This document shows positions 40,331 through 52,127 of a stretch of 64,000 nucleotides of DNA, one piece after another. Position 1 is the stretch's first letter, and the number at the start of each line of letters is the position of its first letter. The translations under genes and the position numbers were made by a program. The DNA lies in assembly GCA_029204225.1 (NCBI GenBank), contig CM055094.1:19120065-19184064 (forward strand), read 5' to 3'. This stretch comes from Diphasiastrum complanatum. Taxonomy: Eukaryota > Streptophyta > Lycopodiopsida > Lycopodiales > Lycopodiaceae. Below the pieces are notes generated by a model that had not been told where the DNA came from, ran no database searches, and saw only the letters and a list, made by a program, of their open reading frames with translations.

Positions 40331-41590
40331 CTATTTAGTAAAAACATCATTGAACTCTTGTTTTAAATCTTGCATTAAAAGCTGTTCTTGATGCTAATTT
40401 TGGGTGTTAAAACATGTTTACACATTCACATCACAATGCATACGACATTTCGAAACAAGATGAAAAAGCTCAAACTTAGAATTATGTAGTTTTTCCATAA
40501 CTTCCGCCGAGGAAACCATCGGTGATGGGAGTACATTAGTCTCCCCATAAATGGAGACTATCTGGTCAAACTTATCTTTAAATACAATAGTATGGTTTTT
40601 AAAATTTATTTTCAACGAATCTGATTTATCAAAAAACCAATCATATCTTAGGATGACATAAGTTCTATCAAGATTCATAACATGGAAGTCGAGCCGCTCA
40701 ACATGATCTTGCATCCGAACCTCCAAATTAGGGACTTTCACATCCCAAACTTCTGTGTCTGACCCTGAGGCTAGAGTACCACATAATGTTGATCACTGGC
40801 CATGGTGGGCACCCGAAGCTTCTATACAAGCTGCACATTCAAAAAGTTGTGAGTACCTCCAAAATCAAACATTATACTTATGTCTTTCCCTAGAATATTG
40901 CCTTTAACTTGAAACCATTGATTAGACTTGAAAGAAAGTGTACTGAAGTTACAAGTATATTCACAACCATTTAACAAATCAACTTTCAATTCACAACCAT
41001 TTAACAAATCGACTTTCAATTTACCTGTCGGTAAATCCATCGCCATGAAACTTGATGATTTATTTTTCCTCTCGGATCTCTGTTTGGCATGATGCCCAAG
41101 TTTGTTGGCAAGCAATAGCTTCTAGTCCATCAAAAAATAGATTTTTTATCTTATTATTTTTTGGCTTTTCAGTCTTAGGCTTTTGGGCTGATTGGCTGTG
41201 CATACTCTTCCGTGAGGCAATCACGGTGCTATCATAGGCTTTAGCTACTCGGATAGCATCTTTTAGTATGGAGGACAATCCCTTTGCACTCCTTTTGGTA
41301 ATCGGCTGACAATCCATACTATGAATTGCCACTGTGCCAATTTCCAATCAAGTGACCCTTAAGTAATTATTAGAAGCCCTTTTCAAATGGAAAAAATAGC
41401 ATACACCTCTAAAAGGATATGGTTGCTAGGTCTACAAAGTACTCAACAAAAATTGTTTTTTTTTTTAAGGCTTTCAATTGCCTTAACCCAAAATAGTAAA
41501 TAGGGAAAAAGTAATGGCAAACCTAAATGCAATAAAGGAACTTCCAAAATCCCTATTCAAGAGCAAAAATTCCAAAATCCCACCCCCCCC
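40331..41590 (-). pseudogene. GYP fragment 3: Ty3/gypsy gag end, protease and linker
   Basis: Best GYP copy. 41347-41060 is a 95-codon late-Gag frame. 41115-40822 continues with SSFMAMDLPTGKLKVDLLNG (a short direct repeat of LNGCELKVDL) and QWFQVKGNILGKDISIMFDF with GGTHNFLNVQLV, a retropepsin-like site in which the canonical D-S/T-G is altered. 40741-40418 reads DHVERLDFHVMNLDRTYVIL, FKDKFDQIVSIYGETNVLPS. RT, RNase H and integrase are absent. 41400-41590 includes a T-run and a C-run. Confidence 0.6.
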
Positions 41591-41815
41591 CGCAATTAAT
41601 ATAACTAGTAACATAATTCTCAAAGCATCTACGATGAGCTACAAACAACACTTGGAGAGTAAAGAATTAGGAATCTGTCAAATACTCTTGCATCTAGTAT
41701 CTGGAAAGTTAGACATAATGATAGTATCATAAGAATGAGTTAGAGAAGCTTGTGAAGCCATCCAGAGGTGTGTTGTTGTTTTATTAGTTGCCTAGATACA
41801 TATCAAGCTACCCCA
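41591..41815. repeat. K70 3'-flank piece joined to RTX
   Basis: Inverted counterpart of 13319-13570. No gene. Confidence 0.55.
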
Positions 41816-42709
41816 AGTTACCACAGATCTATTATATGAGTTAAACACGGGTCTATATGAGGCAAGGTGTATATATTGCAAAAAACAAAAAGGAAGTTCT
41901 CCCCTTTTATCATATTTGGACAGATGTGTACAACCGGTAATTGGGTTAAAGGTAATTGTAATATTCAGAAAGTTCACCAAATTACATGTGTTGTCGTTTC
42001 CGTCTATCTCAAGGTATTCCAGGGGATAGATCCAAAAAGGATTGTCAGGTGTTCTTGGTTGAGTCTTGTCTAGGAAACGTCCAAACGTATGATTATTGAT
42101 AAAGCATATATCGTCAATGTACCTGAACGAATATTTGAAGTCGTTTATAAATTTAATTTCCCCTAACCTTTCAAGCCCCTTAATAAACTGCATTTTAAAA
42201 AAAGAAAGGTACCAATTACAAGACCTTGCTGAATATGAAAAACCCATTCGTATTCCCCCGACCTGTCGCCAAGTATGATCCCCAAGTCTGATAATGCAAT
42301 TGTCTATCAAATAGGAATTCCAAATGCATAAGGTATTCTTGCGGTCTATAGTACTCCATTCATATGAACCTGTATTTTACAAAACCCATTTAAAATCATT
42401 GGTTCCAGATATTCGTTTGTATTTGAGCAATTTGATTTTGGCAATTTTAAATGCCGAACAAATCATTTTAGTCATAATAGTTTTCAAATCGTCAATCCTG
42501 TTCAAAGTAATATTGCTTTTTTGGGGGTAACCTAATTCTTTGCTTGCTGGTTTTTTGAGTTTGTAATGCAATTTCAGGCTGAAATTTTCAGCACACAAGG
42601 CTTGTAGGAGGGCGCGTTCCTGCATCCATCTAATGTGTGGTTTCGACACATTTTGGTGCTGATTTTTTAGATTTGATACTTGCTGTTTTTTGTGTCTTTT
42701 AGGGCACAT
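41792..42709 (-). pseudogene. RTX: reverse transcriptase fragment, copy 2
   Basis: Minus-strand frame with a single TAA at about 42378-42380 (AAA to TAA relative to copy 1). Motif B RQVGGIRMGFSYSARSCNWY carries two changes from copy 1 (P to R, P to R), motif C is RYIDDICFIN. YPLEYLEI, NFLNITITF and LSKYDKRGELP follow. The TAG of copy 1 is a Gln codon here, so the two copies were inactivated independently. The C-terminus runs into K70 flank as in copy 1. Confidence 0.65.
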
Positions 42710-43179
42710 TTAGGAATTGAAAAAGTTTATCTTCTTGGCTGGTTTTTATGGCAAGAGATTTGAGCCCACCTATATATATATATATATATCTCTAGGTCCA
42801 CTCAAGCCTACGTGGCACAGGGCCCAGTTGACTTGACATACAAGGTTATGGTAGGCCTACATGGCTTGCCACATGGCAACCCTCAAGCCTGCATGATTTG
42901 TCATGTGGTAGACCTACGTGGCTTGCCATGTGGTAGTGTGCGATAGGCTTCGCAAATAGCAGACCACGTAGGCAGAGCCTGGTTGGCTTGCCAGCCTATG
43001 ATGGGCCTACGTGGCTTGCCATGTGGCTAGCCCCAAGCCTGCATGATTTGCCACATGGCTGTCATACGTGACTTGACACGTGGGCACCTATGACAGCCTT
43101 GGTCAATCGCAGGCCTATGTGGCCTACTACACAAGTCTATGGTAGGCCATGTGGTAAACCACACAAGCCTATGGTAGGA
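42710..43179. repeat. RTX-SAT spacer, (TA)n and SAT copy 4
   Basis: (TA)n at 42769-42788 then SAT units to about 43160. No gene. Confidence 0.7.
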
Positions 43180-43251
43180 CTATGTGGTTGTAGTTGTAGC
43201 CTCAACTCGTCGTATGTTGACCTTTCTGAAATCCCTGGAATCACCGGCCAT
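43180..43251 (-). CDS. MAGDS mini-ORF, copy 2
   Basis: 23 codons identical in protein to copy 1; 22 bases downstream of the TATA box at 43273-43281. Confidence 0.25.
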   Translation of the reverse strand: MAGDSRDFRKVNIRRVEATTTTT

Positions 43252-43272
43252 TGTACAATCCCCGGGAATGGA

Positions 43273-43680
43273 CTTATATAGGAGAAAAAAGTTGGCACGT
43301 GTAAATCCCAGCGACACATGGCCCAGTCAGTAGCTGACATGTGGAACCACACGTTTGTATACGTATGTGTGAAACTACACGTCTGGATCAACACATGTGG
43401 AATCCCACGTGGGGACACGTGGCCGAATGGATCAGCGACATGTGTTCTTGCACGTATCAGCTCGCATGTGTGGTCACGTGGCCCAATCAGCACCTGACGT
43501 GTGGGACCACACTTCTGTATCTGCATGTGTGAAACTTGCACATGTGGCCATGTGGTCGAATGGTTTGGTGACGTGTGTTCTGGCATGTATTAGCTCGCAC
43601 GTGTGGGCACGTGGCCGAATGGCAGATTGACATGTATTGTAGCACGTGTGGACGGTTGTATTACGCGCCATAGATCTGAT
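43273..43680 (-). promoter_or_regulatory. GBX array 3: G-box cluster with TATA box
   Basis: TATA box CTATATAAG at 43273-43281 (minus strand) and CACGTG or one-step variants upstream to about 43650. Same layout as array 1. Confidence 0.55.
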
Positions 43681-43750
43681 CCGCTGTTGGATCGACGAGT
43701 GTACGGCTTGGGTTTTATTGGTTTTAGCTATATAAATGTTGTTTGATCAA

Positions 43751-44066
43751 TTAAAACATTTCGCTGAGTTTTGGATTTTCACTCCCTGTAGCTCTTGGTG
43801 TGTGAACCAAATGCCATTCCACCTTAAAATCACCTATTCTAGAAACATTGAGTGGTGTGTCGCTCATATGATTCTTAATTATCTCTGGATATTATGTTTT
43901 ACTAAAAATCCAAAATAGAATTTCATGATCTTTTTTAAAACCTGTTTGAAGCTTGTTTCCTGTCTTTTGTCCTTTGGTGAGCTGGTAAGGTGGATCCTTT
44001 CAGATTTTTTCTGGACAATGGAGCATATTATGTGGGAAGATCAATATGGAGTTGATATTTAGACAT
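43751..44066 (-). pseudogene. MSK gene, internally deleted copy
   Basis: ATG at 44066 with MSKY.LHIDLPT, an in-frame TAA soon after, then a jump to the last exon (FWIFSKT.YPEIIKNHMSDT) and a stop at 43751-43753. Same deletion class as 11134-11431. Confidence 0.6.
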
Positions 44067-44139
44067 CTTAATAATCGATAGATTAATCTAGTAGAAAACC
44101 AACTTGTTATATATCTTGTAAGCTATTAAAACTCATCTT

Positions 44140-44598
44140 AATTATAAAAAAAAGTTAACTGGAAAAGTTTGAAATGACCTTCGCGCTCTTTTTGATCCAT
44201 CACACTTCAAGTTTCTTGCTTTATATGCAAAATCAAAGCTTTGCAGTTATGTGCAAAATAAGCAAAATAGTTTTTCAATAGATGTGTGTTGAAATTGCAA
44301 ATTTCTGAATTGCAAAAGTTTGAAATAAACTTGCCACTCCATTTGATCCAACACACTCTGTATTTTATGAATTTCAAGATTCACGTTGGCGCTCATTGTG
44401 GTCCAAAATATTCAAAGTTTCTTGCCATGATTTTCAGATCGATAAGACTGTTTTTCTTTGATGTGCACGCTTTGAGTAGATGGGAAGAAAACTTTGATGT
44501 GCAATACGATTTGCATTTACATGAGAAGTTATGTTAGTTAATGGTAGAAAATAGAATCTTGAAGTATGGACCCCACTCGTTGCGGCTATCCAACTTCC
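44140..44598. repeat. ERQ repeat block, copy 4
   Basis: Homologous to 10663-11062, inverted. It ends at 44597, where CAACTTCC switches to the repeat that is at 7423-7740; the LPP part expected here is absent. Confidence 0.4.
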
Positions 44599-44599
44599 T

Positions 44600-45110
44600 G
44601 TACAACCAAATTACCTTCCAATTTTTTCAAGACTATTTGCGGTAAAGTGTCTCACATCTCTATGGAACATATGCACAAAAGTGAATCACTTTCTGCCACG
44701 TGATGATAGTGATACATTGTGCACTAGGGAATCACATTGTTGATAAGTTGGATTCACATTTACATCATGAAGCAAATAGTCTTGTAAGTTTCGTGTTCAA
44801 GTGGATCGGAAGCTCGCTCCAATTGATGTTGAGATTAATATATCATGCTATCTCTAGCCTAATAGCGACACGCTAGATGTTTGGATCCAGAAAATATTCA
44901 CACAAAGGAACATAGGTCTACCACGTAGGTCTGCCACGTAGTTTTCAATCAATCAAAAGGAAGGTAGATCCTTATCTTTGGTACTATAACAGTTAGTTCT
45001 TAGACTTATTGAGATCTTAGAAATTAAATTTTAGGGTCAGCCCAAAGTTTCTGGCAAGTGCTTATCAAGTGAATGCAATTAGTCGAGATCAAGGAGGAGG
45101 CAGTCGAGAT
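44600..45110 (+). repeat. Dispersed repeat and COP2 copy c leader
   Basis: 44600-44915 matches 7423-7740 in reverse; 44915-45110 is the COP2 leader-type block, shortened. No gene. Confidence 0.5.
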
Positions 45111-45112
45111 CA

Positions 45113-46268
45113 ATGAATGCATACCTTTTGGATTCACATGATAGATTGAATGCTTCTAATTATTCAATTTGTAAGCTAAGAATGGAATCAATCCTTATTT
45201 TACAAGATCTAATGGATATAGTGAGTGGCGAAGAGGATGAGCCTATTCACCCTCAAGAAGCTACAAAATACAAAAGGAGGTGCAAGGTTGCTCTCCATTG
45301 TATAAAATATATGTAGCTCATGAGCTTATTAAGGAGGTAGGTGCTTGCATCTTGGCTCAAGAATCATGGGAAACTCTTCAAAAAATATATGAATCCAACA
45401 ATACTTCAAGGTTGATATCCTTGAAGAATCAAATCCATATGTGCTGAGAGTCAAGGACTTAAACAAAGAGCTTGCTTACATAGGAGATTCCATTAAGGAA
45501 AGTGAACTTGTTCAACCAATCTTGAATTGTTTAAGTATGGATTTTGCTAACTTGGTGCAAGGCTATGCAGTCATGGGCAAGTTGCCTTCACTTGAAGATC
45601 TCCAAGGATTCCTCATGGTCGAGGAGAGTAGGAGAACTCACATCAAGTCAAGGATGGAGAAGCTCTCCCTCAATGATGGAGATGACAAGGCTCTTTTCAT
45701 CAAGATCAAGAGAAAATACAAAGGCAAGGGTGTTGCATTCAAGAAGAACCAAGTCAAAGCTCGAGCAAGCCAAATAAGGATAAGTCGAAGATCAAATGCT
45801 ACTTTTGTGGCAAGACGGGGCACTATGCCTCGGAGTGCTTCAAGAAGATGCAAACTCAAAGTCAAGAAAACCTTGGTCAAGAGGAAGAGGAGAGCTCTCA
45901 TGAAGATTTTGTCATGATGTCAAGTTCCTCATCTTCAAGCATAAGAGGTGAAGACCCTTGGTGGATAGATGGTGGGGCTACCTCCCACATGACAAGTAAG
46001 AGGGAGTATTTTTCAACCTTATCTACGTATGAAGGACCTATCACGTAAATTTTTACAGCAAATAATTATGCTTATAAGATAGAAGGAATAGGATCCATAC
46101 CTTTATGCTTGGGATCTTCAAGGAAGATCAAGATTGATGGAGTGCTTTACATATTCAGTATGACTAAGAACTTGCTTAGTGTAGGGCAATTGCCTGACAA
46201 TGGTTTGATTGTGGAGTTCGCCACAAATACATGTAACATCAAGAAGGATGGCAAGATCATTGCTAAAG
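45113..46268 (+). pseudogene. COP2 copy c: Gag, zinc knuckle, protease, pre-integrase
   Basis: Only COP2 copy with its Gag start: MNAYLLDSHDRLNASNYSIC, then ESILILQDLMDIV as in copia UBN2-type Gag. Frames change near 45310 and 45440. The zinc knuckle CYFCGKTGHYASEC near 45800 follows a basic stretch, then EEEESSHEDF and a protease with DGGATSH instead of DSGASSH at the active site, and a TAG near 46047. The pre-integrase part reads IKIDGVLYIFSMTKNLLSVG and is cut at IIAKG (46268), before the RNase H junction seen in copies a and d. Confidence 0.75.
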
Positions 46269-46465
46269 GGGTGATGATCTCCACACAACCCGGCCTCACT
46301 CTTCAAAAGGTGAAATGCGAAGAAAGACCAACGGCCTGTCCATCAAAGACAAATCCATGGCCCTGTACACCAAGAAGAAAGACTATTCCAAGGGCAAGAA
46401 TCAAGTGCAGCAGCAATAGCAGAAGCCTCACACTCAAGGTGAGAATAGTGGATCGCTGGTTCCGA
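46269..46465 (+). other. Fragment of another copia Gag (tentative)
   Basis: A short frame reads KDKSMALYTKKKDYSKGKNQ, resembling the basic linker before copia zinc knuckles; no knuckle follows. GC-richer than its flanks. It joins LPP linker sequence at about 46460. Confidence 0.3.
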
Positions 46466-47170
46466 GGGAGTCTCCCAAGCTTTTATCTGCTAGTATCAAC
46501 TGGTCTCGAACTCGAGGTCGGTGGCTCAACTGCTACAGTGACATCTATCAGAAGATAGCCCAATAATTGGAGGTTCGCTTGTTCTTGATATAGTCATGGA
46601 GGCAGTTGGAAGCAAACTGGGCCCAGTGATAAAGGTTCTCATTGTGTAGTCTAGAATCAGCCATCATGGGGAATAGTTTCATGGGGATACGCGTGATCTT
46701 GGACCTATAGCGCTGTGTATATTTCGCTAGATAGGCACATGGAGCAGCTAAGAGCTTATCATTTATGACCTCAACACGATAACCATCTTTTGTTTTCCAT
46801 TTGTCCGCTAAGGGGTCTATTGTTTTTAAGTATGCTATGGATTCAATTTTTTTGAGGGTCCTACTAACTGTGTTCGGTCCCCTAGGGAAGCCAAATGTAT
46901 AGAGGTCAGCTCTAGAAATAGTGATAATATAAACAAAATTTTGGTTAGGAGGTAACATGAACTGGAAAATCTGTCGGTGGGGTTATAAGCAATATGCAAT
47001 CGAAATGGGCTCTGATAGCCAGCGATCAAAAGAGGAAGTTGGAACTCTATGTGGCTCAGGAACTTGTGGGCTTCCTAATACCAAGTGTTCATCTCATAGA
47101 TATGGAGGCTTTTCATGGTGATGTCAATTCTGTCTAGAGTTGGGTCATCAAAACTGGAAGATGTTGTGGC
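46466..47170 (-). pseudogene. LPP gene, copy 4
   Basis: Longest single LPP frame: 46958-46548 reads LPPNQNFVYIITISRADLY, WKTKDGYRVEVINDKLLAAP, LAKYTQRYRSKITRIP and RTSNYWAIF with no stop after KYT. Upstream FQLPLF.AGYQSPFRLHIAYN is in another frame across TTTTCCAG. If that site is an intron acceptor this would be an intact exon of 136 codons. Unknown function. Confidence 0.45.
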
Positions 47171-47174
47171 AGAC

Positions 47175-47460
47175 ATGTTCTAGACTCGGCTCTATGAGCA
47201 GTGTATGTAGAGTATTGCTCGGCAGTGTATGGAGACTAGAAATTTGTGGAAAAATTTGGAGCAATGTTGTTCTGATAGGATGTGGAAACGATGATGTTTC
47301 TTTGTAGTAACGTACTAGTAACGAGCTTTCAACCCAAATCGGTGTTGAATGTGCAGTTTTGACAAGCTCCAAGAGCACTACCCCTAAGCATTTGGCTCGT
47401 GCTAGATGTGATGATTTTTGTGTAATGTAGCAGATCTCGGCAGCTTAGGGTTTTTGAAAA
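47175..47460. repeat. MINI36 remnant and MPEEG upstream region
   Basis: About two 36-base units (47180-47250), then sequence with small ORFs on the minus strand, and the telo-box-like CTTAGGGTTTTTG at 47444-47456. Confidence 0.5.
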
Positions 47461-47513
47461 TGGATGATGATGGCGCTCCGGATCCGTGGTGGATGTATGT
47501 AGATGGTGTCTAA
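47460..47513 (+). CDS. MDDDG mini-ORF, copy 3 (17 codons)
   Basis: MDDDGAPDPWWMYVDGV then TAA; truncated relative to copy 1 by a point change. Telo-box four bases upstream. Confidence 0.25.
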   Translation: MDDDGAPDPWWMYVDGV

Positions 47514-47625
47514 GGATGCGAAGGAGTAATCAAGCACTATCGTAGCGAATGATAGATCGCCACTAAAAGATGGAAAATCGATCCTTTGAAGTTATAGCTT
47601 TTTAAGGCTTCTGAATTTCATTTCC

Positions 47626-47775
47626 ATGCCTGAAGAAGGATGTGCCAACATCAAATCTTCTCCGATCAGAGTTTGTTTTCATTTCCTAAAAAGCATGCAT
47701 GGCAGCATGGCAGTAAAGCGTGATATTGCGATTTTTTGTAATGTTCCCATGTATGTGATGATTTTTGTTGTTTAA
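47626..47775 (+). CDS. MPEEG hypothetical ORF, copy 3
   Basis: 49 codons, MPEEGCANIKSSPIRVCFHF, then a C-terminus (PMYVMIFVV) from the next repeat. The switch replaces the LQHLLTYIATPN end of copies 1 and 2. Confidence 0.25.
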   Translation: MPEEGCANIKSSPIRVCFHFLKSMHGSMAVKRDIAIFCNVPMYVMIFVV

Positions 47776-49001
47776 TTATATCGATGTTGATTGAAACTAT
47801 GATAGCTTCGTGGTTGTCATTCTAATATTAAAAGTTTTTTTTCACCTTATCTTGGGGCAAGTTCACAAATAGCAAGGTAACAAATTGGGACTCGGCAAGA
47901 ACTCACTCCAAATGACTTTTTGAGCTTCACTAACTTATTCTCATGAATTTATCATTGTGTCTGACTTGCCATATACCAGTTTTATAAGTATTTGCTTGAT
48001 CATTTACTCTTAAATGCACCATAATGCTACTCCCTTATTGGCCATAACCTCTTCACCGTAGCTCAGAACTGGGTCATGTTGGGTGTCATTAAAAAAGCTC
48101 TCATTGAGGGCTTTCTAATGGCACCGTAATCGTCTCTATTTGAGTTGCCGTTCAAAAGTTACACTGTTTTTTTGTTGAGTTGCATACTATACTACAAATG
48201 AAATGGCTTATTTACGGGCTGCCCCGACGCAAAATTACAATTCTTTTAAAAAGAAAAGAAAATCAATTAGGAGCTACGTTACGTAGATTTCAAATTTGAG
48301 TGTTTTGATTGGACCATGTGGTAGAAACTTTTGAGAAAAAAATAAAAGGTATGTTTTTGAAAGGCCCCTTTTGTGCTCAAATTTTCTGTAATGGTTGATA
48401 AGTTGGATTCACATTTACATCATGAAGCAAATAGTCTTGTAAGTTTTGTGTTCAAGTGGATCGAAAGCTCGCTCCAATGGATGTTGAGATTAATATATCA
48501 TGCTATCTCTAGCCTAACAGCCACACACTAGATGTTTGGATCCAGAAAATATTCACACAAAGGGACATCACACATCAATATTAATCTACTTTCACCTTTT
48601 ATTTCGTCAAATCTCTTCGTGCTTATGCGACATGAAAAGCTCCCTTCAAACAAACCTGTGAATGTACCTTTTCTGTTGCCTTAATTTCTCATGCACTACC
48701 TTTGTCTTGGGCAACTAAAATGAGATACAATTGTGACCATTTCTCATGCTTATCTTTCTCCTATTCTTGGACAAGTAAAATTTGATTGTTGTAAGGGGGG
48801 GGGGGGGGGGGGGGGTGTATAGTATAGATGGCTATGAGAGTGAAAGGGGCATGGATTATTCTTGACTTTGAAATGAATGGAGGGCGGGCTTATTCAAGTC
48901 ACCTAGAGAATGGTCACAAGTTCTCCTTTAAGGATGCGATGCTCTATACATATGACTACAATGCCTCAACGTCTAACCCGGAATAGTACAAATAGAATGC
49001 A
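47776..49001. repeat. Non-coding repeats, poly-G run and CT tract
   Basis: Counterpart of 31240-32490 in reverse: LTR or UTR-like phrases at 48040-48260, the TTGTGTGAATA-type repeat at 48390-48570, and a run of 21 G at 48795-48815. No gene. Confidence 0.55.
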
Positions 49002-49013
49002 ATGCATGGAATA

Positions 49014-49044
<31 letters not shown>

Positions 49045-50507
49045 TATTGATGTTCTCTGTCCTTCTGATTTCAGCTCTTATTTTCGTCATTTACAGGAGG
49101 CTGAGGAGTCTCAGAAAAGGATTGTTGATCCAACATCGGCTTAGGAAGATGGAGCAGGACCTAGAAATGAACATAGTATCGGCGGCTGAGAAAATCCGTC
49201 TGGCCAAAATATCAGAAACTACGAAATCTATATGCGGAAGAGATTTGGAGGCACATGATATCAGTAATTCGATTCTGGTACAACGCAAAGACGCGGACAA
49301 GTCAGTTCCAACGACGGCATCTAATTTGATCGGGAGCTCTTCTCAGCCAAAATTAATGGCGTCTACCGATTGGAGAGCTCCAGTCCTCAAAGATACGCAC
49401 GTGAATGAAAGGCTTGAGCAAGCACCAAAGCAAGTCCAGAATGATCCTTCTTTCGACCCAAGATTTCGTAGAAGACGAGCATGGAGATCGGAAGACAACA
49501 TATCAGAATATCCTTGCAACTTTGCGATAATAGATGGCTCGTTCTCTTCTCAGAAGGAATGTCATACATCAATCAATAATTTATGGGAACTGAGTTCCGA
49601 TTCTCGCGATCCTACAATCCAGCTACAACACAAGCTCTGCCAGTTTCTGATGACTATCATGGGCCAAAGGTTTGAGCAAGATCCACAATTTTCCATCAAT
49701 CTCCTTCACATGGAGGATACCAGGATCTATTTACGGATTCAATACTTTCCTGCAGACTCCATACATATCTTCGAAGGGATGTGCACTTTAGGATTTATCA
49801 TCAATGCTGATGAGGGTTACATGTACACCCAGAGATCAAAAGCATTTACTGGTCGAAGACAAATACTGACTCAAAACTGCTTCAACTGGCTACGTGAGCA
49901 AAATCATAAGCATGCCAATAAGTCGACTCTGATAGGACGAAAAGACGGGGACAAGTCAGTTCCAACGACGACATCTGATTCGATCTGGAGCTCTTCTCAG
50001 CCAGATTTAATTGCGTCGACCGGTTGGAGAGCTCCATTGCTCAAAGATACGTACGTCTATGAAATGCTTGATCAATCACCAAAGCAAATTCAGAATGATC
50101 CTTCTTTCAACCCAAGTTTTCGTAGAAGACTAGCGCTAGCATGGAGATCGGAAGACAACATATCAGCATATCCTTGCAACTTTGCGATAATAGATGGCTC
50201 GTTCTCTTCTCAGAAGGAATGTCATACATCCATCAAGAATTTTTGCAAATTAACTTCCGATTCTAACGATCCTACAATCAAGCTACAACACAAGTTCTGC
50301 CAGTTTCTGATGACTGTCATGGGCCGAAGGTTTGAGCAGGATCCACAATTTCTCATCAATCCCAACAAACCGGCGTTGGTTCCGGATATTCGTTTGTATT
50401 TGAGCAATTTGATTTTGGCAATTTTAAATGCCGAACAAATCATTTTAGTCATAATAGTTTTTAAATCGTCAATCCCGTTCAAAGAAATATTGCTTTTTTG
50501 GGGTTAA
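49002..50507 (+). CDS. DUP218 copy 3: 501-codon chimeric ORF
   Basis: Longest DUP218 frame. Residues 1-36 come from a CT microsatellite (SLSLSLSLS) and intron-like sequence; the apparent membrane helix is therefore doubtful. From about 45 (QHRLRKMEQDLEMNI) it is homologous to the 31 kb copy; a 2-bp loss near 49130 puts this stretch in frame with the start. Two repeat units follow, about residues 88-305 and 306-458, 654 bp apart (GACAAGTCAGTTCC at 49296 and 49950). The second unit is cut at 50376, and the last 40 codons are antisense RTX. Both ends are thus chance fusions; the middle is the best witness of the ancestral protein. No known motif. Confidence 0.5.
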
Positions 50508-50686
50508 CCTAATTCTTTGCTTGCTGGTTTTTTGAGTTTGTAATGCAATTTCAGGCTGGAATTTTCAGCACACAAGGCTTGTAGGAGGGCGAGTTCCTGC
50601 ATCCATCTAATGTGTGGTTTCGACACATTTTGGTGCTGATTTTTTAGATTTGATACTTGCTGTTTTTTGTGTCTTGTAGGGCACAT
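50377..50686 (-). pseudogene. RTX N-terminal fragment, copy 3
   Basis: Minus-strand sequence from MCPTRHKKQQVSNLKNQHQN to KIKLLKYKRISGTN, broken by a stop after KELG; the RT core is gone because DUP218 is joined at 50376/50377. Confidence 0.55.
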
Positions 50687-51156
50687 TTAGGGTTTGAAAA
50701 AGTTTATCTTCTTGGCTGGTTTTTATGGCTAGAGATTTGAGCCCACCTATATATATATATATAGATCTCTAGGTCCACTCAAGCCTACGTGGCACAGGGT
50801 CTAGTGGACATGACATACAAGGTTATGGTAGGCCTACATGGCTTGCCACATGGCAACCCTCAAGCCTGCATGATTTGCCATGTGGTAGACCTACGTGGCT
50901 TGCCATGTGGTAGTGTGCGATAGGCTTCGCAAATAGCAGACCACATAGGCAGAGCCTGGTTAGCTTGCCAACCTATGATGGGCCTACGTGGCTTGCCACG
51001 TGGCTAGCCCCAAGCCTGCATGATTTGCCACATGGCAGTCATACGTGACTTGACACGTGGGCACCTATGACAGCCTTGGTCAATCGCAGGCCTATGTGGC
51101 CTGCTACACAAGTCTATGGTAGGCCATGTGGTAAACCACACAAGCCTATGGTAGGA
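50687..51156. repeat. (TA)n and SAT copy 5
   Basis: (TA)n at about 50748-50763, SAT units to 51150. Near-identical to 42710-43179. No gene. Confidence 0.7.
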
Positions 51157-51228
51157 CTATGTGGTTGTAGTTGTAGCCTCAACTCGTAGAATGTTGACCT
51201 TTCTGAAATCCCTGGAATCACCGGCCAT
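51157..51228 (-). CDS. MAGDS mini-ORF, copy 3
   Basis: 23 codons; one change (R14L). TATA box at 51250-51258. Confidence 0.25.
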   Translation of the reverse strand: MAGDSRDFRKVNILRVEATTTTT

Positions 51229-51249
51229 TGTACAATCCTCGGGAATGGA

Positions 51250-51660
51250 CTTATATAGGAGAAAAATTTGGCATGTGTGAATCCCAGCGACACGTGGCCC
51301 AGTCAGTAGCTGACATGTGGAACCACTCGTTTGTATATGTATGTGTGAAACTGCACGTCTGGATCAACACATGTGGGATCCCACGTGGGGACACGTGGCT
51401 GAATGGATCAGCGACATGTGTTCTTGCACGTATCAGCTCGCACGTGTGGTCACGTGGCCCAATCAGTACCTGACGTGTGGGACCACACTTCTGTATCCGC
51501 ATGTGTGAAACTTGCACATGTGGCCATGTGGTCGAATGGTTTGGTGACGTGTGTTCTAGCACGTGTTAGCTCGCACGTGTGGGCACGTGGCCGAATGGCA
51601 GATTGACGTGTATTGTAGCACGTGTGGTCTCACACATGTGGACGGTTGTATTACGCGCCA
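51250..51660 (-). promoter_or_regulatory. GBX array 4: G-box cluster with TATA box
   Basis: TATA box CTATATAAG at 51250-51258 and a dense set of CACGTG sites and variants upstream. Same layout as arrays 1 and 3. Confidence 0.55.
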
Positions 51661-51740
51661 TAGATCTGATCAGCTGTTGGATCAACGAGTGTACGGCTTG
51701 GGTTTTATTGGTTTTAGCTATATAAATGTTGTTTGATCAG

Positions 51741-52056
51741 TTAAAATATTTCGCTAAGTTTTGGATTTTCACTCCCTGTAGCTCTTGGTGTGTGAACCAA
51801 ATGCCATTCCACCTTAAAATCACGTATTCTAGGAACATTGAGTGGTGTGTCGCTCATATGATTCTCAATTATCTCTGGATATTCTGTTTTACTAAAAATC
51901 CAAAATAGAATTTCATGACCTTCTTTAAATCCTGTTTGAAACTTGTTTCCTGTCTTTCGTCTTTTGGTGAGCTGGTAAGGTGGATCCTTTCAGATTTTTT
52001 CTCGACAGTGGAGCATATTCTGTGGGAAGATCAATATGGAGATGATATTTAGACAT
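51741..52056 (-). pseudogene. MSK gene, internally deleted copy
   Basis: ATG at 52056, short N-terminus, same deletion as 11134-11431, last exon to TAA at 51741-51743. Confidence 0.6.
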
Positions 52057-52127
52057 CTTAATAATCGATAGCTTAATCTAGTAGAAAACCAACTTGTTAT
52101 ATATCTTGTAAGCTATTAAAAAGCATC

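Noticed and set aside
49002..49110. Signal peptide or membrane anchor at the start of the 501-codon ORF
   Set aside because: The Ser-Leu run is a CT microsatellite, and TTTACAG at 49092-49098 looks like an intron acceptor; relative to the 31 kb copy a 2-bp loss created this frame.
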